DNA of 64,000 nucleotides, from the NCBI GenBank assembly GCA_023846275.1, contig JAIUJO010000619.1:609001-673000 (forward strand), given 5' to 3'. How positions within the stretch are numbered: position 1 is the first letter of the stretch; each line of letters starts with the position of its first letter. The notes beneath the pieces are model-generated. The model was not told the origin of the DNA. It saw nothing but the letters and a program-made list of their open reading frames with translations, and ran no database searches. Position numbers and translations under genes: made by a program. Below are positions 38,201 through 49,400 of this stretch, piece after piece. Source of the stretch: Vanilla planifolia. Taxonomy: Eukaryota; Streptophyta; Magnoliopsida; Asparagales; Orchidaceae.

Positions 38201-39536
38201 ATTATACTCTATTCTACTCTACTCTAGCCTAGTCGAGCCTGGCTTAACCTAGCTATGCTCTTCTCTACTACGCTCTGCTCTGCTCTGCTATGCTCTTTTA
38301 TACTCTTTTTTACTCAGCTCTACTCTACTTTACTCTCTTCTACTCTACTCTAATATACTCTACTCTAATCTAGCAAAACCAAGCCTAGCCTTACCTAAAT
38401 TAGCTCAACTCTATGCCACTCTACCATACTCTACTCTACTCTAGCCTAGCCTAACTAAGCTCTACTCTACTCTACTCTATTCTACTCTACTCTAGCCTAG
38501 CCTAGCTTAGAATAACCTAGCTCTGTTTCGCTTTACTCTACTCTGGTCTACTCAGCTCTACTCTACACTACTTTTCTCTACTTTACTCTACATTACTCTA
38601 CTTTAACCTTCTACTTTGCTCTACTCTACTCTATTTTGGATAGCTTAACTATGCCCTATTTTGCTTTACTTTACTCTAATCTACTCTAGCATAGCCTAGC
38701 CTAACCGAGTTGTACTCTACTCTACTCTACTCTACCCTAGCTTAGCCTAGCCTTATCTAACTCAGCTACTTTGCTCTGCTTTGCTCTACTCTATTCTGCT
38801 CTGCTTTGCTCTACTATGCTTATCTCATCTCTACTCTATTATACTCTTCTCTACTCTACTCTCCTCTCGCCTAGTTTAGCTGACCCTAACCTTGCTTAAC
38901 TCTATTCTATCTACTCCACTCTACTTTGATATACTCTAGCCTACCTACCCTAGCTTACCCTATCCTAGCCTAACCAAGCTTAGCCTAACTAAACTCTACT
39001 TTATTTTACTCTACTCTACTCTAATCTACTTTACTCTACTTTACTCTACTTTACTCTACTGTACTCTATTTTACTCTAACTTATCCTAGCCTAGCCTAGC
39101 CTAACCTAGCTCTAGTCTACTCTACTCTACCCTACTCTACTCTTCTCTACTCTTCTCAAGCTTAGCCTTGTTTAGCCTAGCCTCACTTAGCCTAACCTAG
39201 CTTGCCTCTGCTCTGCTTTGCTATGCTCTTCTTTACTCTACTCTGCTCTACTATACTCTAACCAAGCCAAACCTAAACTAGCTCCTCTCTACTATACTTT
39301 AGTCTGCTCTACTTTAGCCTTGTTCAACCTACCCAAGCCTAGCCTAGCCTAACCTTGCTCTACTCTACTCTACTCTATTCTACTTTACTCGAACCTAGCC
39401 TTGCCTTGCTAAACCTAACCTAGCTCTACACAACTCTGCTTTAGTCTAGTCTACTCTACTCTAGCTTAACCTAGCCTAATCTAGCCTAGCATAACCTAGC
39501 TCAACACTACTCTACTCTAGCCTAGCCTAACCTAAC

Positions 39537-39811
39537 ACTACTCTACTCTACTCTACTCTATTTTACTATACTCTACTCTATTCAACTCTACTCTACTCTT
39601 CTCTACTCTACTCTACTCTACTCTACTCAACTCTTCTCTACTCTACTAAACTTTACTCTACTCTACTCTACTATACTCTATTCTACTCTACTCAACTCTA
39701 TTCTATTCTACTCTACTCTACTCTACTTTACTATACTCTATTATACTCTACTTTATTCTACTATATTCTACTCCACACTACTCTACTCTACTCTACCATA
39801 CTCTACCCTAA
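39537..39811 (-). repeat. CTCTA-only block, no GCCTA
   Basis: About 275 bp of CTCTA and near variants without a GCCTA block, flanked on both sides by GCCTA-type units. It is the right-arm counterpart of the pure block at 18,030. Confidence 0.75.
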
Positions 39812-42559
39812 CTTTACCTAAGCTAGCCTAGCTTAGCCTAACCTAGCTCTACTCTACTCTATACTACTCTGATTTGCTCTTCTCTACTCTACTTAGCTCT
39901 ACTCTACTCTATTCTACTCTGCTCTACTTTTCTTTATTCCACTTTGTTTTGCTTTCCTCTACTCTATTATACTCTACTCTACTCTACTTTACTCTTCTCT
40001 TCTCTACTCTACTATACTCTACTCTACTCTATTCTAACCTAGCCTAGCTTAGCCCAGCATAGCCTAACTTATCCAATCTAATCTCTACTCTTCTCTGCTC
40101 TACTATACTCTACTCTACTCTTTTCTACTCTACTCTCCTCTTCTCTTCTCCACTCTTCTCTACTATGTTATGCTCTACTCTACTCGACTCTTCTCTACTC
40201 TACTTCACTTTACTCTAGCCTAGCGTAGCTGCTCTAACCAAGCCTAGCATTGGTAGGCCTAGCCTAACCTTGCTGTACTCCACTCTACTGTAGCCTAGCC
40301 TAACATGTCTCTACTCTGCTCTATTCTACTTTACTCTGCTATACTATGTTCTACTCTGCTCTACATTACTCTACTCTACATTGCTCTACTCTACTTTTCT
40401 CTGCTCTGCTCTTCTCTACTCTACTCTATTTGAGCCTAGTTTTCCCTAACCATGCCTAGCTTAGCCTAACCAAGGTCTACTCTACTCTACAATACTATAC
40501 ACTTCATTACTATACTCTAGCCTAGCCTTGCCTTGCCTAACCTACCCTAGCTTTGCCTAACCTAGCACTATAATACTTTACTCTACCCTAATCTACTCTA
40601 ATATATTATACTCAAACTTAGCATAGCCTAGCCTTGCCTAACTTAGCTCTACTCTACTCTACTCTACCCTACACTTCTCTATTTTACTTTACTATATCCT
40701 AGCCTTGTGTAGCCTAACCTAGCCTATCTTAACCTAGCTTTGCCCTGCTTTTCTTTATTCTACTCTGCTCTGCTCTTCTTTACTAGTCTACTCTACTCCA
40801 CTACACTCTAGCCTAACCTAGCTCAAGTGAGCTCTACTCTACTCTACTCTATTATACTCTATAATACTCTACTCTTGTCTTGCCAACCTTAGCTTATCCT
40901 TGCCTAACCTAGCCTTACATAGCTTTACTCTACTCTACTCCACTCTACTCTACTCTATTATACTTTAGCCAAGCCTAGCCTAACCTAGCTCTACTCTACT
41001 CTAATCGACTCTACTCTTGCCTAGCTTAACCTAGCCAAGCCTTGCCTAGCTTAGCCTAACTAACCTAGCTCTACTCTACTCTACTCTACTCCACTCTACT
41101 CTATTCTAGTCTACTCTCCTCTACTCTACTCTACTTTGCTCTACTTTATTCTACTCTACACTATGTTACTTTACTATGCTCTATTCTACCCTACTCTAAC
41201 CTTGCCTAACCTAGTATAGCTTAGCTTAACCTAGCTTTATTATGCCTTGCACTGCTCTACTCTACTTTGCTCTATTATGCTTTACTTTTCTCTACTATAC
41301 TCTACTATGTTTGCCTTTGGTTTTCTTCGCTCTACTCTATTCTACTCTGCTCTACTATACTCTGCTCTATTCTATCCTGCTCACCTCTACTCTATTCTAC
41401 TTTACTCTACTCTAGCCTTGTTTAGCCTAGCCTTGCTTAGACTAGACAAACCAAGCTCTACTCTACTACACTCTACTTTACTTTAGCCTCACCTAGCCAA
41501 ACTAGCTCTGCTCTACTTTGCTCTGATTTACTCTGCTCTACTCTACTCAACTTTGTTTTGCTCTACTATAATCCACTCTACTCAACTCTGCTCTGCTCTA
41601 TTCTGCTCTACTTTACTCTACACTACTCTATTATAGCCTAGACTAACCTATTCTAACCTATCTCTACTGTACTCTTCTCGACTCTAGCCTAGCCTGACAT
41701 AGTCTATCCTAGCCTAGCCTAACTAGTTCTGCTGTGCTCTTCTATACTCTGCTCTGCTCTACACTACTCTGCTCTACTTTGCTCTACTCTACTCTGCTCT
41801 ACTCTGCTTTAGTCTACTCTACTTTAGTAAAGCCTAGCCCAACCTTGCCTATCTTAGCTTAACCTAGCCTAACCTAACCTAACTCAACTCTACTCCACCC
41901 TAACCTTACCTACCACATCCTAACCTTGCTCTACTCTACTCTACTCTATTCTACTCTACTCCACTCTACTTTTCTTTACTTTACTCTACTATACTCTACT
42001 CTAACCTAGTCTCGTTTAACCTAACCTAGGTCTACTGTGCTCTGCTCTGCTCTGCATAACTCTACTCTACTCTGCTCTACTCTGCTTTACACTATCTCTG
42101 CTCTATTATGCTCTTCCTTACTCTTCTTTGCTCTACTCTACTGTACTCTACTCTACTCAAGCCTTTCGTAGCTTAACCTTGCTTAGCCTAATCGAGCTCT
42201 ACTCTACTCTACTCTACTCTATTATACTCTACTCTAGCCTAGCCTTTCCTATCCTAGCCTAACCTAGCTCTACACAACTCTACTTTACTCAACTCTATCC
42301 TAGCCTAGCTTAGCCAAACCTAGCCTAACTTAGCTCTACTCTACTCTATTTTATTCTAGCCTAGCCTAGCCTTGCTTAGTCTTACTCAACTCTACTCTAC
42401 TCTACTCTACTCTACTCTACTCTTCTCTACTCTACTCTACTCTAACCTAGTCTAGCCTAACCTAACTTAGTATAGCTTAGTTTAACCTAGCTCTACTATG
42501 CTTTGCACTACTCTACTCACCTATGCTCTACTCTGCTTTGCTTTTCTTTACCCTACTCT

Positions 42560-44586
42560 TGTAATAACCTTAGCTTTCCTTTATTTTATTTTTCTGAGGA
42601 AGTGCTCTTTTGAACGAGTCCAATGGTGTTTTGTTATATTATTCAGAGCATTGAGGTTGAAATTATGAATTTTTAAATATCTGGGATAAATTTGTAATAT
42701 TGAGGGTAGTTTTGTAATTTTGTAAGTGTCGACATAGTTCAAACTTTTTTGGTGGAAGGCATATTTCCAATTTTAAAAGATGTTGGCTGTGCTAGGTATA
42801 TGTGTATTTTTAAGATTTTTGGTGCAGGTCTATCTCTCCTGTGGATGATATATTTGTAGATAACCAATTTAGAGGGGGTGTTTATACACAAAAAAAGTCG
42901 ATTCTTTAGGCTTCTGGCAGATTATTTGCAAGGGTTCAAAAAATTTTGACTGTAGTTATAAAAGCCAAAACGAATGTGTGTTTGAATAGCACTTTTGGAA
43001 AAAAAATAACTGCGTGAAAGGTTTGGTAGAGCACGTGGAGTGTGAGGAGTTTTGTAAGTGATGGCTGGCAAGAATTCTGTAAGGTCTCCTGGGAGTGTGC
43101 TAGAGTTTCAGTAGTTGCCGTTGTGTATAGTTCTGGCATGCAATAGTGACAGTCAGAGAGATTCCATAAGATAAGGTAAGAAAACGCCATTTTTTCTTTG
43201 TCAGGGTTGTGTAAGGTTTATCGATGAGCAGAGCAGACCGAGTGGGTGGAAGTTGAGCCAGATTTGATCGGTTCAGTGCATGAACCAGTTTGTCTAGTGC
43301 TGGCAAACTATTTTGGTTTTGTTCGACGTGAAGAGAGAACCTGTTCAAGTCTTGGATCGGTTGCATTGCTGAATCGGGCGTGTTGGACCGGGCCGCATTA
43401 CTGAGTAGGGCACGTTGGGTGAGGCCGGCCAAGCATTGACAGAAACCGAATTAAGTGAAAATAAAAAGAAATTTTTGGGATTTGTTTGGGGATAACTTTT
43501 TAGAAAGCACTTTTGGTTAATAAGAACATTTTAGTTTTTTGACTATGGCTTTGTAGAACATCAACAAACAAATCAGCAGTGGGTAAGACGATTGGTTCAC
43601 CAAATCTAGGTAGATAAATTCCTAATCTTGTGATGTAGCACAATATTATTTATTTTTACATAATTTCTTACTATCACATGTTAATTTCATAAAAACTAGA
43701 AAGGAAGAAAAAATATGGTAAAGAAGAAACAATGTGGTATAATATGCAAAAATAAAAAAGGTAGAAGTAATATGGAATGAAAGGTCTTTCGATATGGTAT
43801 AATTATTTAGATTTATGGTTACAAAATTGTAATAAAAAATGGGACTCCCAGAGAACATTATCCTCATCACAAGGCCCAGTGTGTGGGATTGCAAGGTATC
43901 AATCTTCGAATCAGATATCTGTTTAGGGTTATGTGCTATGACTCCATGATGATTTACACCAGGCCCAGCATGTTAGATCGTAGGATATGGTGTCATATCT
44001 ACCTGGTGGCACTAGGCCCACCGTGTTGGATCATCACAGGGTATCGATATTCGGATCAGATATCTACCTAGTGTTATTTTCTTGATTGGACCCAGAGGAT
44101 AATGCATTAAAGGGAATTGGGCCCAGTAATAACACACTTATATTAAAAAATAATAAGGAACTGGCATCTCTTTTGTGGTTTTCATCCGGCATTATATATG
44201 ACATATGCTATGGTTTTATCTTTATGCTTATGATTCATCCTTACTATTCATGGTATGTATTTTAGTTATACTTGGTTAACTATGTGGATTTATCTACTGA
44301 GATCTATCAAATCTCATTTAGTGCTTACATCATAGGTCATGCAACCACTACATCGAGAACTGGGAATGATGCTGCTACAGGAGAGCCCTTTTAACAAGAT
44401 GTGTGAGAAAGGGGTGGGCTTCGTGTTGATTAAACTTTTAAGAAAAAATGTCTTTATTTATATATTTTTTATTTTAGAGTTGAGGTTTGTCTTTTCATTG
44501 GGTCCCAACCATGGGTTTTGTTTATTGTTCTCACTCTGATAATAATTTTTTTGTTTAGTGGTGCTAGTTTAAGTGGGGGCTTGACA
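42560..44586 (+). repeat. 5' LTR of the truncated retrotransposon
   Basis: Starts TGTAATAACC directly after array sequence (CCCTACTCT) and ends GGGCTTGACA, three bases before the primer-binding site. The TG...CA ends and position relative to the primer-binding site define it as an LTR of about 2,027 bp. The terminal inverted repeat is weak (TGTAAT against TGTCAA). It is AT-rich with no supportable gene; short open frames on both strands here show no family motif. A TATATA at 44,194 is a possible promoter element about 390 bp before the LTR end. A GGCCCA-containing motif recurs between 43,872 and 44,075. Confidence 0.8.
43872..44075 (+). repeat. Diverged internal repeats in the LTR (AGGCCCA motif)
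   Basis: Three related segments begin AGGCCCA at 43,872, 43,961 and 44,014. The first and third share ATCAGATATCT near their ends, and the second and third share ATCTACCT. Spacing is uneven (89 and 53 bp), so the units have lost or gained sequence. Such short repeats are common in LTR U3 regions, but a regulatory role is only a guess. Confidence 0.55.
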
Positions 44587-44589
44587 AGT

Positions 44590-44601
44590 TGGTATCAGAG
44601 C
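44590..44601 (+). promoter_or_regulatory. Primer-binding site for initiator-Met tRNA
   Basis: TGGTATCAGAGC is the standard plant LTR-retrotransposon primer-binding sequence complementary to the 3' end of initiator methionine tRNA. It lies three bases after the LTR end (TTGACA), the expected place for minus-strand priming. This fixes the element's orientation as + strand. Confidence 0.92.
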
Positions 44602-44735
44602 TTTGGTTTAGGAATAGGTGGGAAGTGGGTGTGAGGACACCAGCACACAATTGCATCTTTTGTGTTACTTCTCGCTTAGACATTAGTTGTCAAATAACTT
44701 ATGTGGTTTTGTAGGATTTCAATATACTTCAAATA

Positions 44736-45715
44736 ATGGAAAGATCTGAATTTAAAAGTATAGATAAGGGTAAAGAAAAAGAGCAACAAGGAGATACACA
44801 ATAAGAATTAGCAGAAACCTTAGTCTCTTTGTTACGAATAATTGGAAACACTGGTAACTATAGGGGCAAGGCATCCATCGACTTGGTGGTTGACCATTTT
44901 CAGTGGATGCATCCTCCTTCTTTTGCTGGGAAAGAGGATCCTATGATTACAGAAAATTGGTTCGAGCAAACGAATTTTATCTTTGAAGGGATGTCTTATC
45001 TAGATGACAGAAAGGTGGCCTTAGTAGTTTTAGTATTAAAAGATGCTACAAGACTATGATGGAGTTCTCAACATCTGCTTACAATTCAAGCCAACTAATG
45101 AAAGTCATCTCCTGGAAAGAATTCATAGAAGAAGTTGAGCAATGGTATATGCCCATTTCAATCAAAGCCAAAATAAGGGACGAGTTGAATAATCTCAGGT
45201 AATGTAATATGTTCGTTAACACGTATGATATCAAATTGTCCCACCTAGCTAAATTTGTGCCTCATTTAGTAATGCCCAAAGAACAATGGTGTTACATGTT
45301 TCAACAAGGCATGCAGGATGAAATTAGGGGAGCTTTAGTAGCAGTCTAGGCAACAAACTATGTAGAATTATTGGAGTATGCTTGCAGATTGAGCTGGAAC
45401 TCAGTTTGTTAGCAACAAGCAAAGAAGAAGAGAAGAAAAGATTTGATCCTCTAAAATCTAAATTTAGATTCATAGGAAAAAGAGCTAGTCCTAGTTTTTC
45501 AAAAGAAGAAATTTCCACTCATTCAAGATCTAGTAGGTTTGACCATATGGATCGAGCACTAGTAGAGTTAGTTTAAGTTCAGTTGGAATGAGTAGATGTG
45601 GGAAATGTGAAAGATGGCATAGAGGAGAATGCTGATCAGAATTTATCCGACCAATCAGATGCTACTTATGCAAAGAACTAGGGCATATTGCTTGAGATTG
45701 CCCAAATTATTAGAA
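44736..45715 (+). pseudogene. Degenerate retrotransposon gag (capsid and nucleocapsid)
   Basis: Gag ancestry is clear but the frame is broken repeatedly. The likely original start is ATG 44,736. In that frame a TAA stops translation at 44,802, after which a Gag-like segment (HPPSFAGKEDPMITENWFEQ) runs to a TGA at 45,057. Homology then moves to another frame (WKEFIEEVEQWYMP ... KAKIRDELNNL), with a TAA at 45,200 and continuing capsid-like sequence (LAKFVPHLVMPK). A basic stretch at about 45,382-45,576 uses the third frame. The nucleocapsid part is back in the first frame: C-X2-C-X3-H-X3-C at 45,597-45,632, then C-X2-C-X4-H-X4-C at 45,660-45,701 with a stop inside. At least three frameshifts and several stops mean it cannot make Gag. 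No host gene is involved. Confidence 0.88.
45597..45701 (+). pseudogene. Paired cysteine/histidine motifs of nucleocapsid (gag remnant)
   Basis: The first motif reads CGKCERWHRGEC. The second, nine codons later in the same frame, reads CYLCKELGHIA*DC, a CCHC zinc knuckle with a TGA in place of the usual residue before Asp-Cys. Every metal-binding Cys and His survives, although a second TGA (45,633) lies between the two motifs. The CX2CX3HX3C plus CCHC pair is typical of plant Ty3/gypsy Gag proteins. Confidence 0.85.
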
Positions 45716-45874
45716 TCGAAAATTGTGAGTGCTTCAACTAGTGGAGTTAGAGATGATGTAAGTCGAGGTAGAGGCCATGGATCTACGATGATTTCAGGCA
45801 CTGTGATTAGAAATGGAGCGACAAGAAGGGGAGGTCATGTGCGTATTTATTCGATCACTCGACAAAATGCTCCA

Positions 45875-46076
45875 CACTCCACTGACGTCATTATAGGTAT
45901 ACTCGTGTTACACAAATTTTCTTTTTTCTATACTCTTTGATTATGGAACCTCACACTTTTTTATATCCACTAGTGCACTCTACTGACGTCATTATATAGG
46001 TATGCTAGTGTTACACAACTTACCTGTTTCTATACTATTTGATTATGGAGCCTCACATTCTTTTATATCCACTACT
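45875..46076 (+). repeat. 101-bp tandem duplication at the gag-protease boundary
   Basis: Two adjacent copies, starting at 45,875 and 45,976, share ACTGACGTCATTATA, GTGTTACACAA, TTTGATTATGGA and TTTTATATCCACTA. The duplicated part includes the protease active-site region. Copy 2 continues into the readable protease frame, while copy 1 is out of frame and contains stops. The copies differ at a number of positions, so the duplication is not recent. Each copy holds the palindrome TGACGTCA, probably by chance from Asp-Val-Ile codons. Confidence 0.85.
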
Positions 46077-46496
46077 GTATCAAGGCAAATAAATGCCTTA
46101 TTACACTCCATGAAAGATCTATTAGTAGTAAAAATGCTCGATGGAAATAGTATTAGTGTAGAAAAATTTACTGAAGATGAGATAGACATCAGAGGAAAGA
46201 AATTCTTAGTATTGCTACACATCCTACCTCTGATAGAATTTGATGTAATTATTGGCATGGATTAGTTGTTTAAGCATAAAGTAAAAAAATAGATTGCTAT
46301 GAAAAGATGATTGAAATTCCAATCCTTAGAGAGGATAAATTAATCTATTTTGGCCAAAGGAAAAAATTTTCTATCATAACATGCTCAAAGCATAGAAGCT
46401 ACTAAAGGAAGGATGTGACGGATGTCTGGTATCCATTGTGGACTTGGATAGACAATTTTGTCAATCCACAGAAGTACTAATAGTTAAAGAATATTT
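46002..46496 (+). pseudogene. Degenerate retrotransposon protease, truncated before reverse transcriptase
   Basis: An open stretch at 46,002-46,265 encodes a retropepsin-like domain. The active-site region reads LFDYGASHSFIS near residue 13, and the C-terminal DVIIGMD is at residues 81-87, both typical of plant Ty3/gypsy aspartic proteases. The catalytic Asp is kept, but the next residue, normally Ser or Thr, is Tyr, which probably destroys activity. A TAG at 46,263 stands where family members usually have Trp after GMD. Past the stop, the linker is broken by further stops and ends near IVKEY, which resembles the conserved stretch just before reverse transcriptase. Satellite begins at about 46,496. 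The domain is non-functional. Confidence 0.88.
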
Positions 46497-49400
46497 CTCT
46501 ATTACTCTATTTTACTCTACTCTACTCTACTTTCTTTTACTTTTCTCTACTCTGCTCTGCTCTTCTCTACTCTATTACACCCTTCTCTACTCTACTCTAC
46601 TCTGCTTTGCTTTTCTCTACTCTACTCTACTCTACTCTACTCTACTCTACTCTTCTCTACTCTTCTCTACTTTGCTCAACTCTACTCTGCTCTGCTCTAC
46701 TCTACTATGATATGCTCTGCTTATGTCTGCTCTACTCTCCTCATCTCTCCTCTCCTCTCCTCTCCTATCCTCTCTTCTCCTCCTTGTCTACTTTACCCTA
46801 CTCTACTCTACTCTACTCTACTCCACACTACTCTACTCTACCCTCCTCTATTCTACTCTACACAACTCTACTCTACTATAGCCTAACAATCCCTAGCCTT
46901 ATCGAATCTAGCTCTACTCTACTCAACTCTACTATACTGTACTCTAGTCTAGCACTAGCCTAGCCTCGCCTATGCATGTTCTACTCAACTCTTCTCTACG
47001 CTAACCTAAGCTTCATTATCCTAATCAAGCCCTACTCTGCTCAGTTAGGCTATACTCTACTCTACTCCTATCTACTCTTCTCTACTCTGCCCTACTCTAC
47101 TCTACTCTACTCTACTCTATACTCTAGCTTAGCCTAGCTTAGTTAAGCCTAACCTAGCTTTACTATACTCTACTCTACCCCAATCTACTCTACTATACTC
47201 TACTCTACTCTACACAACTCTTGCCTAGCCTAGCCTAGCCTAACCCCTCTCTACTCTTCTCTACATTACTCCATTCTGTCGTACTCTACTCTACTATACT
47301 CTACTATGCTTTTCTCTACTCTATTATGCTTTTCTCTACTTTACAGTGCTCTACTCATCCAAACTCTACTCAACTCTGCTCTACTCTACTCTCTTCTACT
47401 CTACTCCACTCCACTCTACTTTACTCCACTCTACTCCACTCTAACCTAAACTAACCTAGCCTAGCCAAACCTAGCTCTACTCTACTCTAATTTAGCTTAG
47501 CTTAGCATAACCTAGCTCTACTCTACTCTGCTCTACTCTCCTCTACATTGCTCTGATTTGTGTTGGTCTGCTCTGCTCTACTTTACTCTAGCCTAGTATA
47601 GCTTAGCCTAGCCTAGCCTAACCTAACATAGCTCTGCTCTACTCTAGACTAGCATAGCCTAGCCTAACCTCTCCTAGCCATACTTTGCTCTATTATACTA
47701 TACTCTACTCAACTATACTCTACTATGCTCTACTTTATGCTACTCTTCTCTAGTCTACTCCACTCTATTATACTCTCACCAAGCCTGGCCTAGCCAAGCC
47801 TAGTATAGCTGAGCTTAACCTTGCTCGACTACGCTTTGCTCTGCTATGCTCTAATCTATTTTGCTCCGCTCTGCTATACTCTGTTCTACTCTGCTCTGCT
47901 CTTCTCTATTATACTCTACTCTACTCTGCTCTTCTCTACTCTACTCTACTCTGCTTTGCTCTACTATATTCCACTCTATTCTACTCTAGCCTAACCTTTC
48001 TTAGACTAACTTAGCCTAATCAAGCTCTACACTACTCTACTCTTTTCGATGCTACTATACTCTCCTCTATTCTACTGTAGCTAGCTTAACCTTGCCTACC
48101 TTGGCCTAGCCTAGCCTAACCTAACTCTACTATGCTCTTCTCTTCTCTACTCTACTAAATTATACTCCACTCTACTATACTCTACGCTACTCAACTCTAA
48201 CCTAGCCTAGCTTATCATTGCTCTACTCTTCTCTACTCAAACTCTAGCCTTCCTTAGCTTAGCCTTACTTAGCCTAGCCTAACCTAGCTCTGTTATGCTT
48301 TACTCTACTTTATTCTACTCTATTCTATACTACTCTACTTTATTCTACTCTACTCTACTCTACTCTACTCTACTATATTATATGCTAACCTAGCCTAGTT
48401 TGATCTAGCTCTACTCCACTCTACTCAACTCAACTTCACTCTACTCTAGCCTAGCCTAGCCTAACCTAACCTAGCCTAGCCGAGCCTAACCTAACCTAAC
48501 CTAGCTTTACTCTACTCTTCTCTCCTCTACTCCACCCTACTTTACTCTAATCTACACTTCTCTACTCTACTCAAGCCTAGCTTAGCCAAACATAGCTCTA
48601 CTCTACTCTATCTCAACTTAGCCTAGCCTAACCTAGCCTAGCCTAAACTAGCTCTACTCTACTCTACTCTGCTCTACTCTACTATACTCTACTCTGCTCT
48701 CCTCTACTTTATTCTTCTCATCTCTGGTTTGCCATGCTCTGCTCCGTGCTACTCTAATCTACTCTACTCTACTCAACTCTAGCCTAGTTTAGCCTTATCT
48801 AGCCTAGCCTAACCAAGCTCTACTCTACTCTACTCTAATCTATTCTACTCTAACTTTGCCTAGCCTAACCTAGCTCTGGTCTGGCCTACTCTATTCTGTA
48901 CTGCTCCACTCTGCTATGTTCTACTCTGCTATGCTTTGCTCTACTCTACTCTACTCTACTTTACTCTACTCTATACTATTCTTCTCTACTCTACTATACT
49001 CTACTCTACCCTTGCCTAGCCTACCCTAGCCTAGGCTAACCTAACCTACAACTACTCTACTATATTATACTTGACTCTAGCCTAGGTTAACCAAGTCTAG
49101 CCTATCCTAACCCAACTTAGCCTAGCCTAACCTAGCTCTGCTTTACGCTGCTCTTCTTTGCTCTTTTTGCTTTGCTCTGCTTGGCTCTGCACTGCTCTGC
49201 TCTGCTCTGCTCTCCACTCCTCTCCTCTACTCTCCCCTCCTGTATGCTCCTCTCCTCTATGTTATTTTACCCTATTCTACTCTGCTCTACTCTCCTCCAC
49301 TCCTCTAATCATCTCTACTCTACTCTGCTCTATTATTTTCTACTCTAATCTACTCTATTATACTCTAGCCTTGAGTAGCCTAGCCTAATCTAGCTCCATT

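Larger units (their letters stand above)
30526..42559 (-). repeat. Right arm of satellite, part 1 (CTCTA/GCCTA on + strand)
   Basis: The same composite satellite as the left arm but inverted. Blocks of CTCTA alternate with GCCTA/ACCTA blocks. The boundary word is CCTAACCTAGCTC, the exact complement of the left-arm junction (examples near 31,355 and 33,041). Variants include CTCTG, CTTTA, CTATA and CTCAA. I see no host gene, RNA gene or transposon between the inversion point and the retroelement at 42,560. Open frames here are CTCTA runs only. Confidence 0.95.
42560..46496 (+). mobile_element. Ty3/gypsy-type LTR retrotransposon, 3'-truncated
   Basis: About 3.9 kb of non-satellite sequence inserted in the CTCTA array. 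In order it holds an LTR (42,560-44,586), a primer-binding site (44,590), a degenerate gag with zinc knuckle (44,736 to about 45,715) and a degenerate protease (about 46,002-46,265). Sequence resembling the short linker before reverse transcriptase follows, and then satellite resumes abruptly at about 46,496. No reverse transcriptase, RNase H, integrase, polypurine tract or 3' LTR is present. The 5' edge looks like a genuine insertion end. The 3' edge is a later deletion or recombination into the array, so no target-site duplication can be scored. The gag-protease order and motifs fit Ty3/gypsy, and the paired cysteine motifs fit plant chromoviruses of the Del/Tekay type; the lineage is not certain without reverse transcriptase. 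Confidence 0.9.

Noticed and set aside
42936-43894. Three - strand open frames of 82-110 codons in the first LTR
   Set aside because: They lie antisense inside an LTR, lack any family motif, two overlap each other, and they have the length expected by chance.
44339-44539. 66-codon + strand open frame at the end of the first LTR
   Set aside because: It lies in the LTR before the primer-binding site and shows no gag-like motif. It fits chance or LTR leader sequence.
45884-46000. Twin TGACGTCA palindromes as bZIP binding sites
   Set aside because: They sit inside ancient protease coding sequence and are two only because of the 101-bp duplication, so a regulatory role has no support.
46043-46258. 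71-codon - strand open frame opposite the protease remnant
   Set aside because: It is the shadow of the protease frame on the other strand.
42555-46500. A target-site duplication for the first retroelement
   Set aside because: ACTCT or similar occurs on both sides, but this is a consensus array word and the element's 3' end is missing, so the match means nothing.
46438-46963. Two + strand open frames of 90 and 118 codons near the end of the first retroelement
   Set aside because: The first starts in the decayed protease linker and runs on into CTCTA array; the second lies wholly in array. After the junction both are pentamer translation.
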